Shown here one piece after another: positions 8,586 through 16,879 of a DNA stretch of 64,000 nucleotides; the stretch's first letter is position 1, and each line of letters opens with the position of its first letter. The notes below the pieces were generated by a model. It was not told where the DNA came from. It ran no database searches and worked only from the letters and a program-made list of their open reading frames with translations. A program made the translations under genes and the position numbers. The DNA comes from Rugamonas rubra (lineage in GTDB: Bacteria > Pseudomonadota > Gammaproteobacteria > Burkholderiales > Burkholderiaceae_D), in contig NZ_FOTW01000007.1 in the NCBI RefSeq assembly GCF_900114705.1, positions 124,001 through 188,000 on the forward strand, given 5' to 3'.

Positions 8586-9593
8586 CTAGGTCTGACGCAC
8601 CATCAAGGTGGTCGGCAACATCTCCGACGTCACCGCCTCGCCTTCGATCAGGCCCAGCATCTTCTTGGCCAACAACACGCCGCCGTCGCGCAGATACTGG
8701 TGCACGCTGGTCAGCGGCGGCACGAAACTGGCCGCGCCGGGCGTATCGTCGTAGCCGATGACGGACACGTTCTCCGGCACCCGCAGGTTCTTTTCCGCCA
8801 GCGCGCGGATCGCGCCCATCGCCAGCAGGTCGCTGGCGGCGAACACGCCGTCGAAGCTGGCGCCCTTCTTCTTCAGCAGCGCGGACATGCTGTCGAAGCC
8901 GGCCTCGAAGGTGAAGGCCTTGGGCCGGACGATGTGCACCATCGCCAGGCCCCCCATGGCGTCGATGAAGCCGGCGCAGCGCTCCTGCACCTCGGCGTGG
9001 TCCACATCGCCGAGGAACACCAGCTTCTTGCGGCCCTGCGCGATGAAGCGCTCGGCCGCGCTGATGCCACCCTTGCGGTTGTCGCTGCCGACCACGATGT
9101 AGTCGGCGCCGGCCTCCGGCGCGCCCCACACCACCAGCGGCATGCCGGTCAGTTGCAGGGTGCGCACCGCCTCGCCGTGCGAGCCCTGGCCGAGCAGGAT
9201 CAGGCCGTCGGCGCCCTGCACCGGCGCCGTGTCCATCAATTGCTTGGAGGTCAGCACGACGCTGTAGCCGGCCGTGGTCAGCTCCTGCGTAATGCCGCCC
9301 AACAACTCCAACGGATAGGGGTCGGACATCGGCCGGCCGCGCACGGGTGTCATTTCCACCACAACGGCGACCGAATAACTGCGCCGCATGCGCAGATTGC
9401 GCGCGCTGATGTTGAGGCGGTAGCCCTGCTCGCTGGCGATCTGCCGCACCTTTTCCCGGGTTTCCAGCGTGACCAGCGGACTATCGCGCAACGCCCGCGA
9501 GACGGTGATCTTGGAGACGCCGGCCAGCTTGGCCAGGTCCTCCATCGTCAGCGCCGAGTCGCTTTTACGCACGTTAATCTTGTTCGATGGCAT
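8586..9593 (-). CDS. LacI-family transcriptional regulator (second of two)
   Basis: A 335-residue LacI/GalR protein. The helix-turn-helix starts near residue 15 (LTMEDLAKLAGVSKITVSRA), the hinge follows, and the ligand domain runs to the C-terminus (SVIGYDDTPGAA, TTLMVRQT). It is divergent from the TonB receptor gene and lies upstream of the GH65-pgmB genes. The intergenic region holds two TGACATCGAT sites, one on the candidate -35 of the receptor promoter, so it probably represses the receptor until the inducing sugar is present. It is only distantly similar to the other LacI protein at 2965-3975. Confidence 0.9.
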   Translation of the reverse strand: MPSNKINVRKSDSALTMEDLAKLAGVSKITVSRALRDSPLVTLETREKVRQIASEQGYRLNISARNLRMRRSYSVAVVVEMTPVRGRPMSDPYPLELLGGITQELTTAGYSVVLTSKQLMDTAPVQGADGLILLGQGSHGEAVRTLQLTGMPLVVWGAPEAGADYIVVGSDNRKGGISAAERFIAQGRKKLVFLGDVDHAEVQERCAGFIDAMGGLAMVHIVRPKAFTFEAGFDSMSALLKKKGASFDGVFAASDLLAMGAIRALAEKNLRVPENVSVIGYDDTPGAASFVPPLTSVHQYLRDGGVLLAKKMLGLIEGEAVTSEMLPTTLMVRQT

Positions 9594-9664
9594 TGATGGC
9601 TCTTAGGTTGGAAACGGGGTTTGCGCACGCATTATGACAGGTTTTTTGCGTGTGGCGCATTTGA

Positions 9665-9699
9665 TGACATCGATAACAATTCAATTGACATCGATATCA
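9665..9699. promoter_or_regulatory. Paired LacI-type operators and promoter of the TonB receptor
   Basis: TGACATCGATAACA (9665-9678) and TGACATCGATATCA (9686-9699) are near-palindromes centred on ATCGAT, with start points 21 bp apart (two helical turns). The second covers a TTGACA -35 at 9685-9690, with a modest TTCAAT -10 at 9708-9713 (17-bp spacer), so binding would block the receptor promoter. Confidence 0.65.
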
Positions 9700-9849
9700 T
9701 TTATTGTTTCAATGGCCAATCTTCTGCTTTCCGCCAAATCCGCAAGACGGCTTCGGCGGCCAGGAAAGACCCGGTGTCAGCCAGGCGGAAGATGGGGATG
9801 GAACTGCCTTGCGGTGAATTGGAAGGTGGCACACTGTCCAGGAGACGAC

Positions 9850-12357
9850 ATGATTCATACCAAAAAAGAGAAAGCCAAGCACATGAAAAGCCAGAACAAG
9901 TTCCTACTGTCCTCAGTCACGCTCGCGGTACTGACCCTGATCAACCAAGCGCAGGCGCAGAACGCCAACGAAGCGCCGGCGGCGGTCCCGGCCAGCGACG
10001 CCGTCGCCAAGGAAATCCAGCAAGTCGTGGTGACCGGCGTGTCCGGCGCCCGTGGCGTGCGCAAGATCGACTCGGCCTTCTCGATCACCACCGCCAGCGA
10101 AGAACAGCTGAAGTCGGCCGCGCCGAGCAGCACCGCCGACATCATGAAGCTGGTGCCCGGCGTCTACGCCGAATCGACCGGCGGCCAGTCGGGCGCCAAC
10201 ATCGAGGTGCGCGGCTTCCCCTCCGGTAGCGATTCGCCTTTCGTCTCCGTGCAGATGATGGGCAACCCGATCTTCCCGCCGCCGACCCTGTCCTTCTTCG
10301 AGGGCTCGTCCGCCTTCCGCCTCGACGACACCATCGAGCGCGTCGAAGTGCTGCGCGGCGGCCCGAGCACCATCTTCTCCAACGGCCAGCCCGGCGCCAC
10401 CATGAACTTCCTGCTGAAACAGGGCGGCGACACGCCGGAGGGCACGGTGCGCTTCACCACCGGCACCGGCAGCTTGCGGCGCGTCGACATGTTCTATAGC
10501 GGCAAGATCAGCGACGGCTGGTACGGCTCCATCGGCGGCTTCTACCGCAAAACCGACGGCATCCGCGACGCCCAGTTCCCGGCCGACGACGGCCACCAGC
10601 TGACCGCCACCCTGACCCGCAAGCTGGACCAGGGCGAGCTGACCATCTACGCCCGCAACACCGACGACAAGAACGCCTTCTACACCGGCGTGCCTCTGAT
10701 CTCCAGCAACAACGGCCACACCATCTCGGCCTTCCCCGGCTTCGACCCGCTGAAGGGCACCCTGGTCAGCGGCGAAATGCGCAACTACACCATCGAGGCG
10801 GCTCCCGGCAAGACGCTGACGAAGGACCTGGGCGACGGACGCGGCCTCAAAGCCACCGTCTTCGGCGCCAATTTCGACCAGAAGATCGGCGATTGGAGCG
10901 TATCGAACAAGTTCAACCACTTCAGCGGCGACCTCAACACCAACGCCATGTTCACCGGCAACAACCCGCTGAGCATGGCCGACTACACCGCCGCCGCCAT
11001 CAAATCGGCCAACAGCAACGCCGCCGTGGTGGCGGCGGCCGGCGGCAAGCTGGCCACCTCGGCGAACACCACCTTCGTCCACGGCGGCAATGTGGCGGCC
11101 GACCAGCAAGTGGTGCAGGCCGGCCTGTGGGCGGTCGAGAAGAAGCTCAGTTCCTTCACCGACGAACTGCGCGTCAGCAAGGAAGTGGGCAAGGACAACA
11201 CCGTCACCGTCGGCGGCTACTTCGCCGACTACTCCTCGCGCGACGTCTGGTATCTGGGCAACAGCCACCTGATGACGGCCGTACCGAACGCCAGCCTGAT
11301 CAACGTGACCCTGGACAACGGCGTCGTCGTCTCGAAGAACGGCACCGACGGCAACGTCTTCTACGCCCCGGTCGCCTCCTACGACGGCAACAACACCGCC
11401 GTCTTCGTCTCCGACGAGTGGAAGATCAACGACCGTATCAAGGTCGACGCCGGCGTGCGCCACGAGCGCCAGCGCGTCAGCGCGACGATTTCCAACCTGA
11501 TGTCCGGCGATACCGACAACAACCCGCTGACCGTCTACAACAACGGCACCTCGATGCCGAACGGCTCGAACACCTTCATCGACCGCAAGGACAGCGCCAA
11601 CTCCTTCACCATCGGCGGCAACTACAAGCTGAGCAAGGACGCCAGCGTCTTCGTGCGCGCCAACCGCGGCCACACCTTCGTCTCCTTCGACGATCTGCGC
11701 GGCGCCGGCAGCCAGGCCGCCGCCAACGACCGCAGCGTCCTGCCGACGCCCAAGGTGAGCCAGTACGAGATCGGTTTCAAGACCGCCAACTCGTTCTACA
11801 GCGCCTATGTCAACGCCTTCCACACGGAATTCGACGGCATCGCCTTCTCGCAGATCCTCGCCAACGGCACCACGCTGAACTCGGTCAGCGGCTCCAAGGG
11901 CAACGGCGTCGAGTTCGAACTGGCGCTGCGTCCGCTGGCCAACTTGCAGCTGAGCCTGACGGGCGACTATCAGAAGTCGGAATACCGCGACAACCCGGCC
12001 ACCGCCGGCAACACCGTGCAACGCCAGCCCAAGCTGCAGTTCCGCTTCACGCCGACCTACCGCATCCCCTTCGGCGACAACAACTCGGTCAAGCTGTACG
12101 GCACCTACACCTCGATCGGCGAGCGCTACGCCGACCAGGCCAACCAGCAATACCTGCCGTCCTACCGCACCATCGACCTGGGCGTGCTGGCCTCGCTGGG
12201 CGACAAGATCGAGCTGCGCCTGAACGCCAGCAACGTCAACAACGCCCTCGGCCTGACCGAAGGCAATTCGCGCCTGACCACCGGCGGCAGCGGCCCGATC
12301 AACGCGCGTCCGCTGTTCGGCCGCTCGGTGGAGGCTTCACTGCTGTATCGCTTCTAA
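9850..12357 (+). CDS. TonB-dependent outer-membrane receptor of the disaccharide locus
   Basis: 835 residues from ATG 9850, which has GGAGA 4 bp upstream; an ATG 11 codons later is an alternative start. The signal peptide ends at AQA before QNANEA. The plug domain covers about residues 45-165 (VVVTGVSG..., DIMKLVPGVYAESTG, IERVEVLRGGPSTIFSNGQPG) and a beta-barrel follows to the terminal aromatic residue (SLLYRF). It imports a substrate across the outer membrane using TonB energy. Because it is divergent from a LacI gene and next to GH65/pgmB/MFS, the substrate is probably an oligosaccharide rather than a siderophore. That is inferred from context. Confidence 0.92.
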   Translation: MIHTKKEKAKHMKSQNKFLLSSVTLAVLTLINQAQAQNANEAPAAVPASDAVAKEIQQVVVTGVSGARGVRKIDSAFSITTASEEQLKSAAPSSTADIMKLVPGVYAESTGGQSGANIEVRGFPSGSDSPFVSVQMMGNPIFPPPTLSFFEGSSAFRLDDTIERVEVLRGGPSTIFSNGQPGATMNFLLKQGGDTPEGTVRFTTGTGSLRRVDMFYSGKISDGWYGSIGGFYRKTDGIRDAQFPADDGHQLTATLTRKLDQGELTIYARNTDDKNAFYTGVPLISSNNGHTISAFPGFDPLKGTLVSGEMRNYTIEAAPGKTLTKDLGDGRGLKATVFGANFDQKIGDWSVSNKFNHFSGDLNTNAMFTGNNPLSMADYTAAAIKSANSNAAVVAAAGGKLATSANTTFVHGGNVAADQQVVQAGLWAVEKKLSSFTDELRVSKEVGKDNTVTVGGYFADYSSRDVWYLGNSHLMTAVPNASLINVTLDNGVVVSKNGTDGNVFYAPVASYDGNNTAVFVSDEWKINDRIKVDAGVRHERQRVSATISNLMSGDTDNNPLTVYNNGTSMPNGSNTFIDRKDSANSFTIGGNYKLSKDASVFVRANRGHTFVSFDDLRGAGSQAAANDRSVLPTPKVSQYEIGFKTANSFYSAYVNAFHTEFDGIAFSQILANGTTLNSVSGSKGNGVEFELALRPLANLQLSLTGDYQKSEYRDNPATAGNTVQRQPKLQFRFTPTYRIPFGDNNSVKLYGTYTSIGERYADQANQQYLPSYRTIDLGVLASLGDKIELRLNASNVNNALGLTEGNSRLTTGGSGPINARPLFGRSVEASLLYRF

Positions 12358-12406
12358 ACAGGAAGTTGTGGCGCGAGTGAGCGCTTACTAAACAGAGTCC
12401 CTTTGC

Positions 12407-12437
12407 GGGCAAGGCGTAGTCGGCCTTGCCCTTTTTT
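12407..12437 (+). terminator. Intrinsic terminator of the TonB receptor gene
   Basis: A perfect 9-bp stem (GGGCAAGGC / GCCTTGCCC) with a 7-nt loop, followed by six T residues, 50 bp after the receptor stop. Confidence 0.92.
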
Positions 12438-12596
12438 ATTTCCGAAAACACAAGTAGCATTATCAACACTGCACGAAAGTTCTGGCGTCCAAGCGCTTTA
12501 TGGCCTACGCTGAAGCTGCACTTGATTGATTTCGATCCGCACCGTCGCGCCCGTCAACTTGGTGTGCCCGGGCGGAATTTGGCTGAGGTGATGACT

Positions 12597-12935
12597 GTGG
12601 TTTCCGTAACGTCCATAAGTAGTCTGCAAGCATCGATTGCCCAGGCCGAGAGGCTGGTGCAGCAAGACCAGTCGCGCGTCAACCAGGACGCCAGCCGGCT
12701 GGAGCAAAGCCAGCAGCAGCTGGTCAAGGACAAGGAGGACCTGGCCCAGACCCAGACACAAAGCCGTCAGGCCCAGCAGACCGCGCCGGCCGCCGCGCCG
12801 GCCATCCGGCTCGACAGGGCCATCCAAAATCCCCCCGTGTCGCAGCAAAAGCTGCCGGCCGAGCTGACCCAGGCCAAGCCGCAGATCAACGCCCGGGGCG
12901 AGACCCTGGGCCGACTGATCAACATCACCGCCTGA
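12597..12935 (+). CDS. Small coiled-coil protein, unknown function
   Basis: I do not recognise a named family. The likely start is GTG 12597, with GAGGTG 6 bp upstream (ATG 12591 is in frame but too close to it), giving 112 residues. Residues about 5-60 (SISSLQASIAQAERLVQQDQ onward, LEQSQQQLVKDKEDL) form a strongly predicted coiled coil rich in Q, S and R. A Pro/Ala-rich stretch and a conserved-looking tail (ARGETLGRLINI) follow. No signal peptide or membrane segment is visible. The gene stands alone after the receptor terminator and is convergent with the metallo-beta-lactamase-fold gene. The frame is open further upstream to 12426, but that part overlaps the terminator. Confidence 0.6.
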   Translation: MVSVTSISSLQASIAQAERLVQQDQSRVNQDASRLEQSQQQLVKDKEDLAQTQTQSRQAQQTAPAAAPAIRLDRAIQNPPVSQQKLPAELTQAKPQINARGETLGRLINITA

Positions 12936-12978
12936 GCGTACTGCCGCGATGTTGTGGTGGCGCTGGCACCGCCGAGCC

Positions 12979-13004
12979 AGGGTCAGACCCTAGGGTCTGA
13001 CCCT
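12979..13004. repeat. Palindromic intergenic repeat, core type A, copy 3
   Basis: AGGGTCAGACCCT directly followed by AGGGTCTGACCCT, in the convergent gap 44 bp after one stop and 16 bp from the other. Confidence 0.9.
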
Positions 13005-13019
13005 AAATAGTCAGGCGCG

Positions 13020-14132
13020 CTACAGCGCCTGCAACCACCACTGCTCCCCCGCCGCCGGCCGCTTCAGGTCGAGCGCGCTGCCGATGCCCGGCGTGCTCAG
13101 CGTTTGCCCCCGTGCACCGGCCAGCGCGACGATGCGCTCGAACGGCTCGTTCCATGCGTGCAAGGCCAGGTCGAAAGTGCCGTTATGGATGGGCAGCAGC
13201 ACCTTGCCGCGCAAATCGATGTGGGCCTGCATCGTCTCTTCCGGTTGCATATGAATATCCGGCCACTGCGGATCGTAGGCGCCGGTTTCGATCATGGTCA
13301 GGTCGAAGGGACCGTATTTGTCGCCGATCTCCTTGAATCCCTTGAAATAGCCGCTATCGCCACTGAAAAAGACGCGCGTGTCGCCGTCCTCGATGACCCA
13401 GGAGGCCCACAGCGTCTTGTTGCCGTCGAACAGGCCACGGCCGGAAAAGTGCTGGGCCGGCGTCGCCACCAGCTTCAACCCGGCCACCCGCTTGCTCTGC
13501 CACCAGCCCAGCTGATGCACCTTGCCGGCCGGGATGCCCCATTCGATCAGGGTGTCGCCGACGCCGTTGGGGGAGATGAAGTGCTCGGTCTTGGCGGCCA
13601 GCTTGAGCACGGCGGCGTAGTCGAGGTGGTCGTAGTGGTCGTGCGACAGGATCACGCCGGTGATTGGCGGCAAATCGTCGATGCTGATCGGCGGCTGGTG
13701 GAAGCGCTGCGGCCCGGCCCACTGCACCGGCGAGGCGCGCTCGGAAAACACCGGGTCGGTCAGCCAAAACTGGCCGCTGAGCTTGAGCAGCATGGTCGAA
13801 TGGCCGAGACGGAATAAACTATTGTCTGGCGCATCGAACAATTGTTTCTTGGTCACCGTCTGCACGGGGATGGGCTTGCTCGGCACCGTGTCGGCCGGCT
13901 TGTTGAACAGGAAGCGCACCATCAGTCCCAGCGATTTGGCGAAGCCGATCTTGTGCATGGCGACCGGGTTGCGGTACTTGCCGTCGCGCTGATGCGCCGT
14001 GGTCAGGACGCCGACATTGTCGGCGGAAATAGCGGTGGTGTTCATGACGAGCAGGGCTCCAAGGGTCAGGATGAGGCGGGATAGGCGCAAGATCGATGCC
14101 GTTTCGGTTGAGTTTAAACGCACAATGTACAC
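13020..14132 (-). CDS. MBL-fold metallohydrolase, RomA/UlaG-like
   Basis: Metallo-beta-lactamase-fold protein, 370 residues from the GTG at 14132. The metal motif SHDHYDHLD lies mid-protein, with further ligands in FFSGDSGYF and PIHNGTFDLALHAW, as in the N-acylphosphatidylethanolamine phospholipase D/RomA group. A hydrophobic N-terminal stretch ending TTAISA looks like a signal peptide or lipid anchor. It is divergent from a TetR gene with a shared operator, which recalls the enterobacterial ramR-romA arrangement. No Shine-Dalgarno precedes either GTG (14132 or 14123), and the predicted transcription start is almost at the codon. The substrate is unknown. Confidence 0.82.
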   Translation of the reverse strand: MYIVRLNSTETASILRLSRLILTLGALLVMNTTAISADNVGVLTTAHQRDGKYRNPVAMHKIGFAKSLGLMVRFLFNKPADTVPSKPIPVQTVTKKQLFDAPDNSLFRLGHSTMLLKLSGQFWLTDPVFSERASPVQWAGPQRFHQPPISIDDLPPITGVILSHDHYDHLDYAAVLKLAAKTEHFISPNGVGDTLIEWGIPAGKVHQLGWWQSKRVAGLKLVATPAQHFSGRGLFDGNKTLWASWVIEDGDTRVFFSGDSGYFKGFKEIGDKYGPFDLTMIETGAYDPQWPDIHMQPEETMQAHIDLRGKVLLPIHNGTFDLALHAWNEPFERIVALAGARGQTLSTPGIGSALDLKRPAAGEQWWLQAL

Positions 14133-14182
14133 TACACAGTGTAGTTTCTATTTTTGGAAAAGTAAACTACCCGGTGTAAAAT
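14131..14182. promoter_or_regulatory. Divergent promoters with TetR-type operators
   Basis: ACTACAC-A-GTGTAGT (14131-14145) is a perfect dyad. A weaker copy ACTACCCGGTGTAAA lies at 14166-14180. Plus strand: TTGGAA (14154) and TAAAAT (14177-14182), 17-bp spacer. Minus strand: TTTACT and TACACT (14138-14143), 17-bp spacer. Each operator overlaps a -10, so one TetR dimer per site could shut both directions. Confidence 0.75.
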
Positions 14183-14188
14183 ACTTGC

Positions 14189-14821
14189 ATGTCTATTTCG
14201 CCCCCCGCCCCTGCCGCCCCTGCCGCCTCGCGCCTGACCGACCGCAAGCGCCACGCCATCGTCGCCGCCGCCATCGCCGAATTCCGCGCCAACGGCTTCG
14301 AGGCGACCAGCATGGACAAGATCGCCGCCAGCGCCGGCGTGTCCAAGCGCACCGTCTACAACCACTTCCCCAGCAAGGACGAGTTGTTCGCCCAGATCCT
14401 GCACCAGTTGTGGGACAGCAGCGCGGCCTTGATGGCGATCGCCTACCGCGCCGGCGTGCCGCTGCGCGAGCAGTTGCTGGAGTTGATGTCGCAGAAGATG
14501 GCGCTGCTACAGGACGGCTACTTCCTCGACCTGGCCCGGGTGGCCATCGCCGAAACCATCCACTCGCCCGCGCGCGCCCAGGACATGGTGGCACGCCTGA
14601 GCGACAAGGAGGAAGGCGTGACCACCTGGCTGCGTGCCGCCCAGGCCGACGGCAAGCTACTCAAGGCCGATCCGCTGTTCTCGGCCACCCTGCTGCAGGG
14701 CCAGTTGAAGACCTTCGCCTTTTGGCCGCAGGTGACCATGGGCCAGCCGCCGCTGCCGCCGACCATGCAGCGCCAAGTGGTGGAGACGGCGGTCGACATG
14801 TTCCTCGCCTACTACGCCTGA
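14189..14821 (+). CDS. TetR/AcrR-family repressor
   Basis: A 210-residue regulator. The helix-turn-helix domain is at about residues 16-65 (RKRHAIVAAAIAEFRANGF..., MDKIAASAGVSKRTVYNHF). The C-terminal half resembles the AefR-like ligand domain (DLARVAIAETIHSPARAQDM). It is divergent from the RomA-like gene across a short gap holding two operator dyads, so it very likely represses itself and its neighbour. The predicted start of transcription, 7 bp after TAAAAT, falls on the ATG, so the mRNA may be leaderless. No ribosome site is visible. The inducer is unknown. Confidence 0.9.
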   Translation: MSISPPAPAAPAASRLTDRKRHAIVAAAIAEFRANGFEATSMDKIAASAGVSKRTVYNHFPSKDELFAQILHQLWDSSAALMAIAYRAGVPLREQLLELMSQKMALLQDGYFLDLARVAIAETIHSPARAQDMVARLSDKEEGVTTWLRAAQADGKLLKADPLFSATLLQGQLKTFAFWPQVTMGQPPLPPTMQRQVVETAVDMFLAYYA

Positions 14822-14859
14822 ACCCGCTCCGCGCCCGGCCGACCGCCAAACCAGCAAGC

Positions 14860-14920
14860 GGGGTCAGTGCCGACATTCGGACATTCATGTGGTGAATGTC
14901 CGAATGTCGGCACTGACCCC
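14860..14920. repeat. Palindromic intergenic repeat, core type B, perfect 28-bp arms
   Basis: The left arm 14860-14887 starts GGGGTCAGTGCCGACATT. The right arm 14893-14920 is its exact reverse complement, with a 5-nt loop. It lies in a convergent gap, 39 bp after the TetR stop. The outer eight bases are the same as those of type A copies. Confidence 0.92.
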
Positions 14921-14951
14921 GGGGGCTGACCCCGGGGGACGGGGGATTGCC

Positions 14952-16040
14952 TCAATCGGCGAAGCAGACCGCGTACACCGGCGGCATGGTGGTGGAGATG
15001 GTCTGCCAGTGCTGGCCGCCGTTGGACGACAACCACACGCCGCCCGTGGTCGAGCCCATCAGCAGCGCGCTGCCGTCGGCGCCCACCGCCAGGCCGTGGC
15101 GGTAGACCAGGTCGTAGCAGCGCTCCTGCGGCAGGCCGCTGCGCAGGGTGGTGAAGCTGGCGCCGCCGTCGCTGCTGCGGTTGACGGCCAGCGCGGCGTC
15201 GACGGGGATGCGCTGCTGGTCGGCCACCGCCGGCACGAACCAGGCCGTGTCGCCCTGCAGCGGATGGACCGCCACGGCGAAGCCGAAACTCGACAGCGGC
15301 GCCGTCACCTCGATCCAGTTGGCGCCGTTGTCGTCGCTGCGCCAGATGCCGCAGTGGTGCTGGCACCACAGGCGGTCCGGCATGGCCTCGCAACGGACGA
15401 TGCGGTGCGGGTCCTGCGCCGTTTGCCGGTCGACCAGTTCCGGCGGCATGTAGCGGGCCTTCATGCCCTTGCCGCGCGGCGACCAGCTGGCGCCGCCGTC
15501 CGTGCTGAGCCAGGCGCCGCCGGTGGACACGCCCACCAGCAGCGCGCGGCTGTCGCGCGGGTCGACGCAGATACTGTGGATGCCCGCCACGTCGTAGCCG
15601 CCGCCCTGCCACTCGGCGCGCTCCGCCATGTTCCACAGCGACTCGACCAGCTGCCACGACTCGCCCCGGTCGGCCGAGCGGAACAGGCCGCCGGGCAGGG
15701 TGCCGGCCCACAGCACGCCGGGCTGGTCGGCGCCGCCGGCGGCCAGCGACCAGATCTGCTTGAGCTTCCACTCGACCGGGTCCGCGCTGTCCGGCGGCTT
15801 GGCCGGATAGGCCGGCGCCGCCACCTCGCTCCACTCCTTGGCGCCGGCGTCGAGCCGGTGCAGCTTGGCGCCGAAGTGGCCCAGGTTGAGGGCGGCGTAC
15901 AGGCTGCCGTCGCGCGGGTCAACCAACAGCATCGACACCGGATCGCCGAGGAAGTGGCTGGCGCCCAGCTGCCACTGGCCCTTCACCTGGTCCAGCTCGA
16001 ACAGGCCCTTGCGGGTGCCGAGGTAAGCGCGTGTACTCAT
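14952..16040 (-). CDS. BNR/VPS10-like beta-propeller protein
   Basis: 362 residues from ATG 16040, with GGAGG 6 bp upstream. Repeated Asp-box-like motifs (SADRGESWQ, STDGGASWSP, SDDNGANWIE, SSDGGASF, SSNGGQHWQ) define a six- or seven-bladed BNR/sialidase-type propeller. Such proteins are often labelled exo-alpha-sialidase or glycosyl hydrolase, but I see no signal peptide and no sialidase arginine triad, so enzymatic activity is doubtful. It directly follows a MoaD/ThiS-like gene, with the stop and start separated by one base, suggesting translational coupling and joint function. Confidence 0.82.
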   Translation of the reverse strand: MSTRAYLGTRKGLFELDQVKGQWQLGASHFLGDPVSMLLVDPRDGSLYAALNLGHFGAKLHRLDAGAKEWSEVAAPAYPAKPPDSADPVEWKLKQIWSLAAGGADQPGVLWAGTLPGGLFRSADRGESWQLVESLWNMAERAEWQGGGYDVAGIHSICVDPRDSRALLVGVSTGGAWLSTDGGASWSPRGKGMKARYMPPELVDRQTAQDPHRIVRCEAMPDRLWCQHHCGIWRSDDNGANWIEVTAPLSSFGFAVAVHPLQGDTAWFVPAVADQQRIPVDAALAVNRSSDGGASFTTLRSGLPQERCYDLVYRHGLAVGADGSALLMGSTTGGVWLSSNGGQHWQTISTTMPPVYAVCFAD

Positions 16041-16041
16041 G

Positions 16042-16311
16042 TCAGCCTCCAGAGAGTGCTTGCAGTATGTAGACCTGTGAATCGGGCGCCAGCGCGTCGT
16101 CGAGCAGGGCGCGGTCGCGGCTGCGCTTGCCATCGATGAAGACCACCACGTTCTGGCGCAGATGGCCCTGCTCGTCGAGCACGTAGCCGCGCAGCCGGGG
16201 CTGGCCGGCGAAGGCGGCGTCGAGCGCGGCGCGCAGGTCGGCGGCGTCGGTGCTCACCTGCGGCACCGGCAGGAAGCGGCCCAGTTGCTGGGTGAAGATC
16301 AGTTGCGCCAT
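16042..16311 (-). CDS. MoaD/ThiS-family ubiquitin-like sulfur-carrier protein
   Basis: An 89-residue beta-grasp protein ending in the diagnostic Gly-Gly (ILQALSGG), the end that an E1-like enzyme adenylates and thiocarboxylates in MoaD and ThiS. The family normally gives sulfur to molybdopterin, thiazole, cysteine or tungsten-cofactor synthesis. No such pathway gene is adjacent; the only partner is the beta-propeller gene behind it. The GGA GGC codons of the terminal glycines double as the Shine-Dalgarno sequence of that gene. The start ATG has GGAGGGG just upstream. Confidence 0.85.
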   Translation of the reverse strand: MAQLIFTQQLGRFLPVPQVSTDAADLRAALDAAFAGQPRLRGYVLDEQGHLRQNVVVFIDGKRSRDRALLDDALAPDSQVYILQALSGG

Positions 16312-16466
16312 CGCCCCTCCGATTCCGAAGTGTCGATTCTAACGCGCCTGATCGCGCGCGCGGCACGATTCAAAAAAGTAAGATTGTCAGGCCGACACGG
16401 TCGCTTGCCACACGCACAGGCGGCGTTACCGCTAGAATGGAAGCGGGCGAACCACCGGAGCACAAC

Positions 16467-16769
16467 ATGACAATTACCCCGCAGGAGCTGGAACTGCTGA
16501 TGCAGGAAGTGGAGCGGGAGGACCCGATCGATTTCGCCGACCTGCCGTTCAACGAGCAGGAGCTGCGCGGCCTGATCGCCAACCACCTGTGCGAGATGGC
16601 CGACGCCATGGAGAACTTCAGCGAGGAGGACAAGCGCCTGTCGCTGCTGGCCGTGGCGGCCAAGCTGGTGCTGGAGAACCTGGTGCTCAACGTGCAACTG
16701 CTGCGCCAGCACGGCGTGCCGCTGAGCGACAGCGCCGAGGCGCTGCTGAGCCGCCTGCGCAAGCGCTGA
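16467..16769 (+). CDS. Conserved small acidic helical protein, unknown
   Basis: 100 residues from ATG 16467, with GGAG 7 bp upstream; an in-frame earlier start at 16437 lacks a ribosome site. The protein is acidic and probably all-helical (QELELLMQEVEREDPIDFAD, LSLLAVAAKLVLENLVL), with no cysteine motif, signal or membrane segment. I do not recognise the family. It is divergent from the moaD-like gene, which starts 155 bp away, and convergent with the ferredoxin gene. Confidence 0.7.
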   Translation: MTITPQELELLMQEVEREDPIDFADLPFNEQELRGLIANHLCEMADAMENFSEEDKRLSLLAVAAKLVLENLVLNVQLLRQHGVPLSDSAEALLSRLRKR

Positions 16770-16879
16770 CGCCCGGGCCAGTGCCGACGCCGGCGCAGCT
16801 GGCGACGCCGGCGCAGCAGCCGCCGCCACCGAAGCGCGCGACGGCGCCAGCGCGCGCCGCCGCGCCGCACCGGCCGCCG

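Noticed and set aside
9913..12150. 745-codon open frame antisense to the TonB receptor gene
   Set aside because: Its composition is that of a reverse-strand shadow (Val/Gly/Ala/Arg/His-rich, no domain) and the plus-strand gene has signal peptide, plug, barrel and terminator.
16785..16825. Short direct repeat CGACGCCGGCGCAGC (two copies) between the small acidic protein gene and the ferredoxin gene
   Set aside because: Two copies of a GC-rich 15-mer in a non-coding gap. No sign of a functional element.
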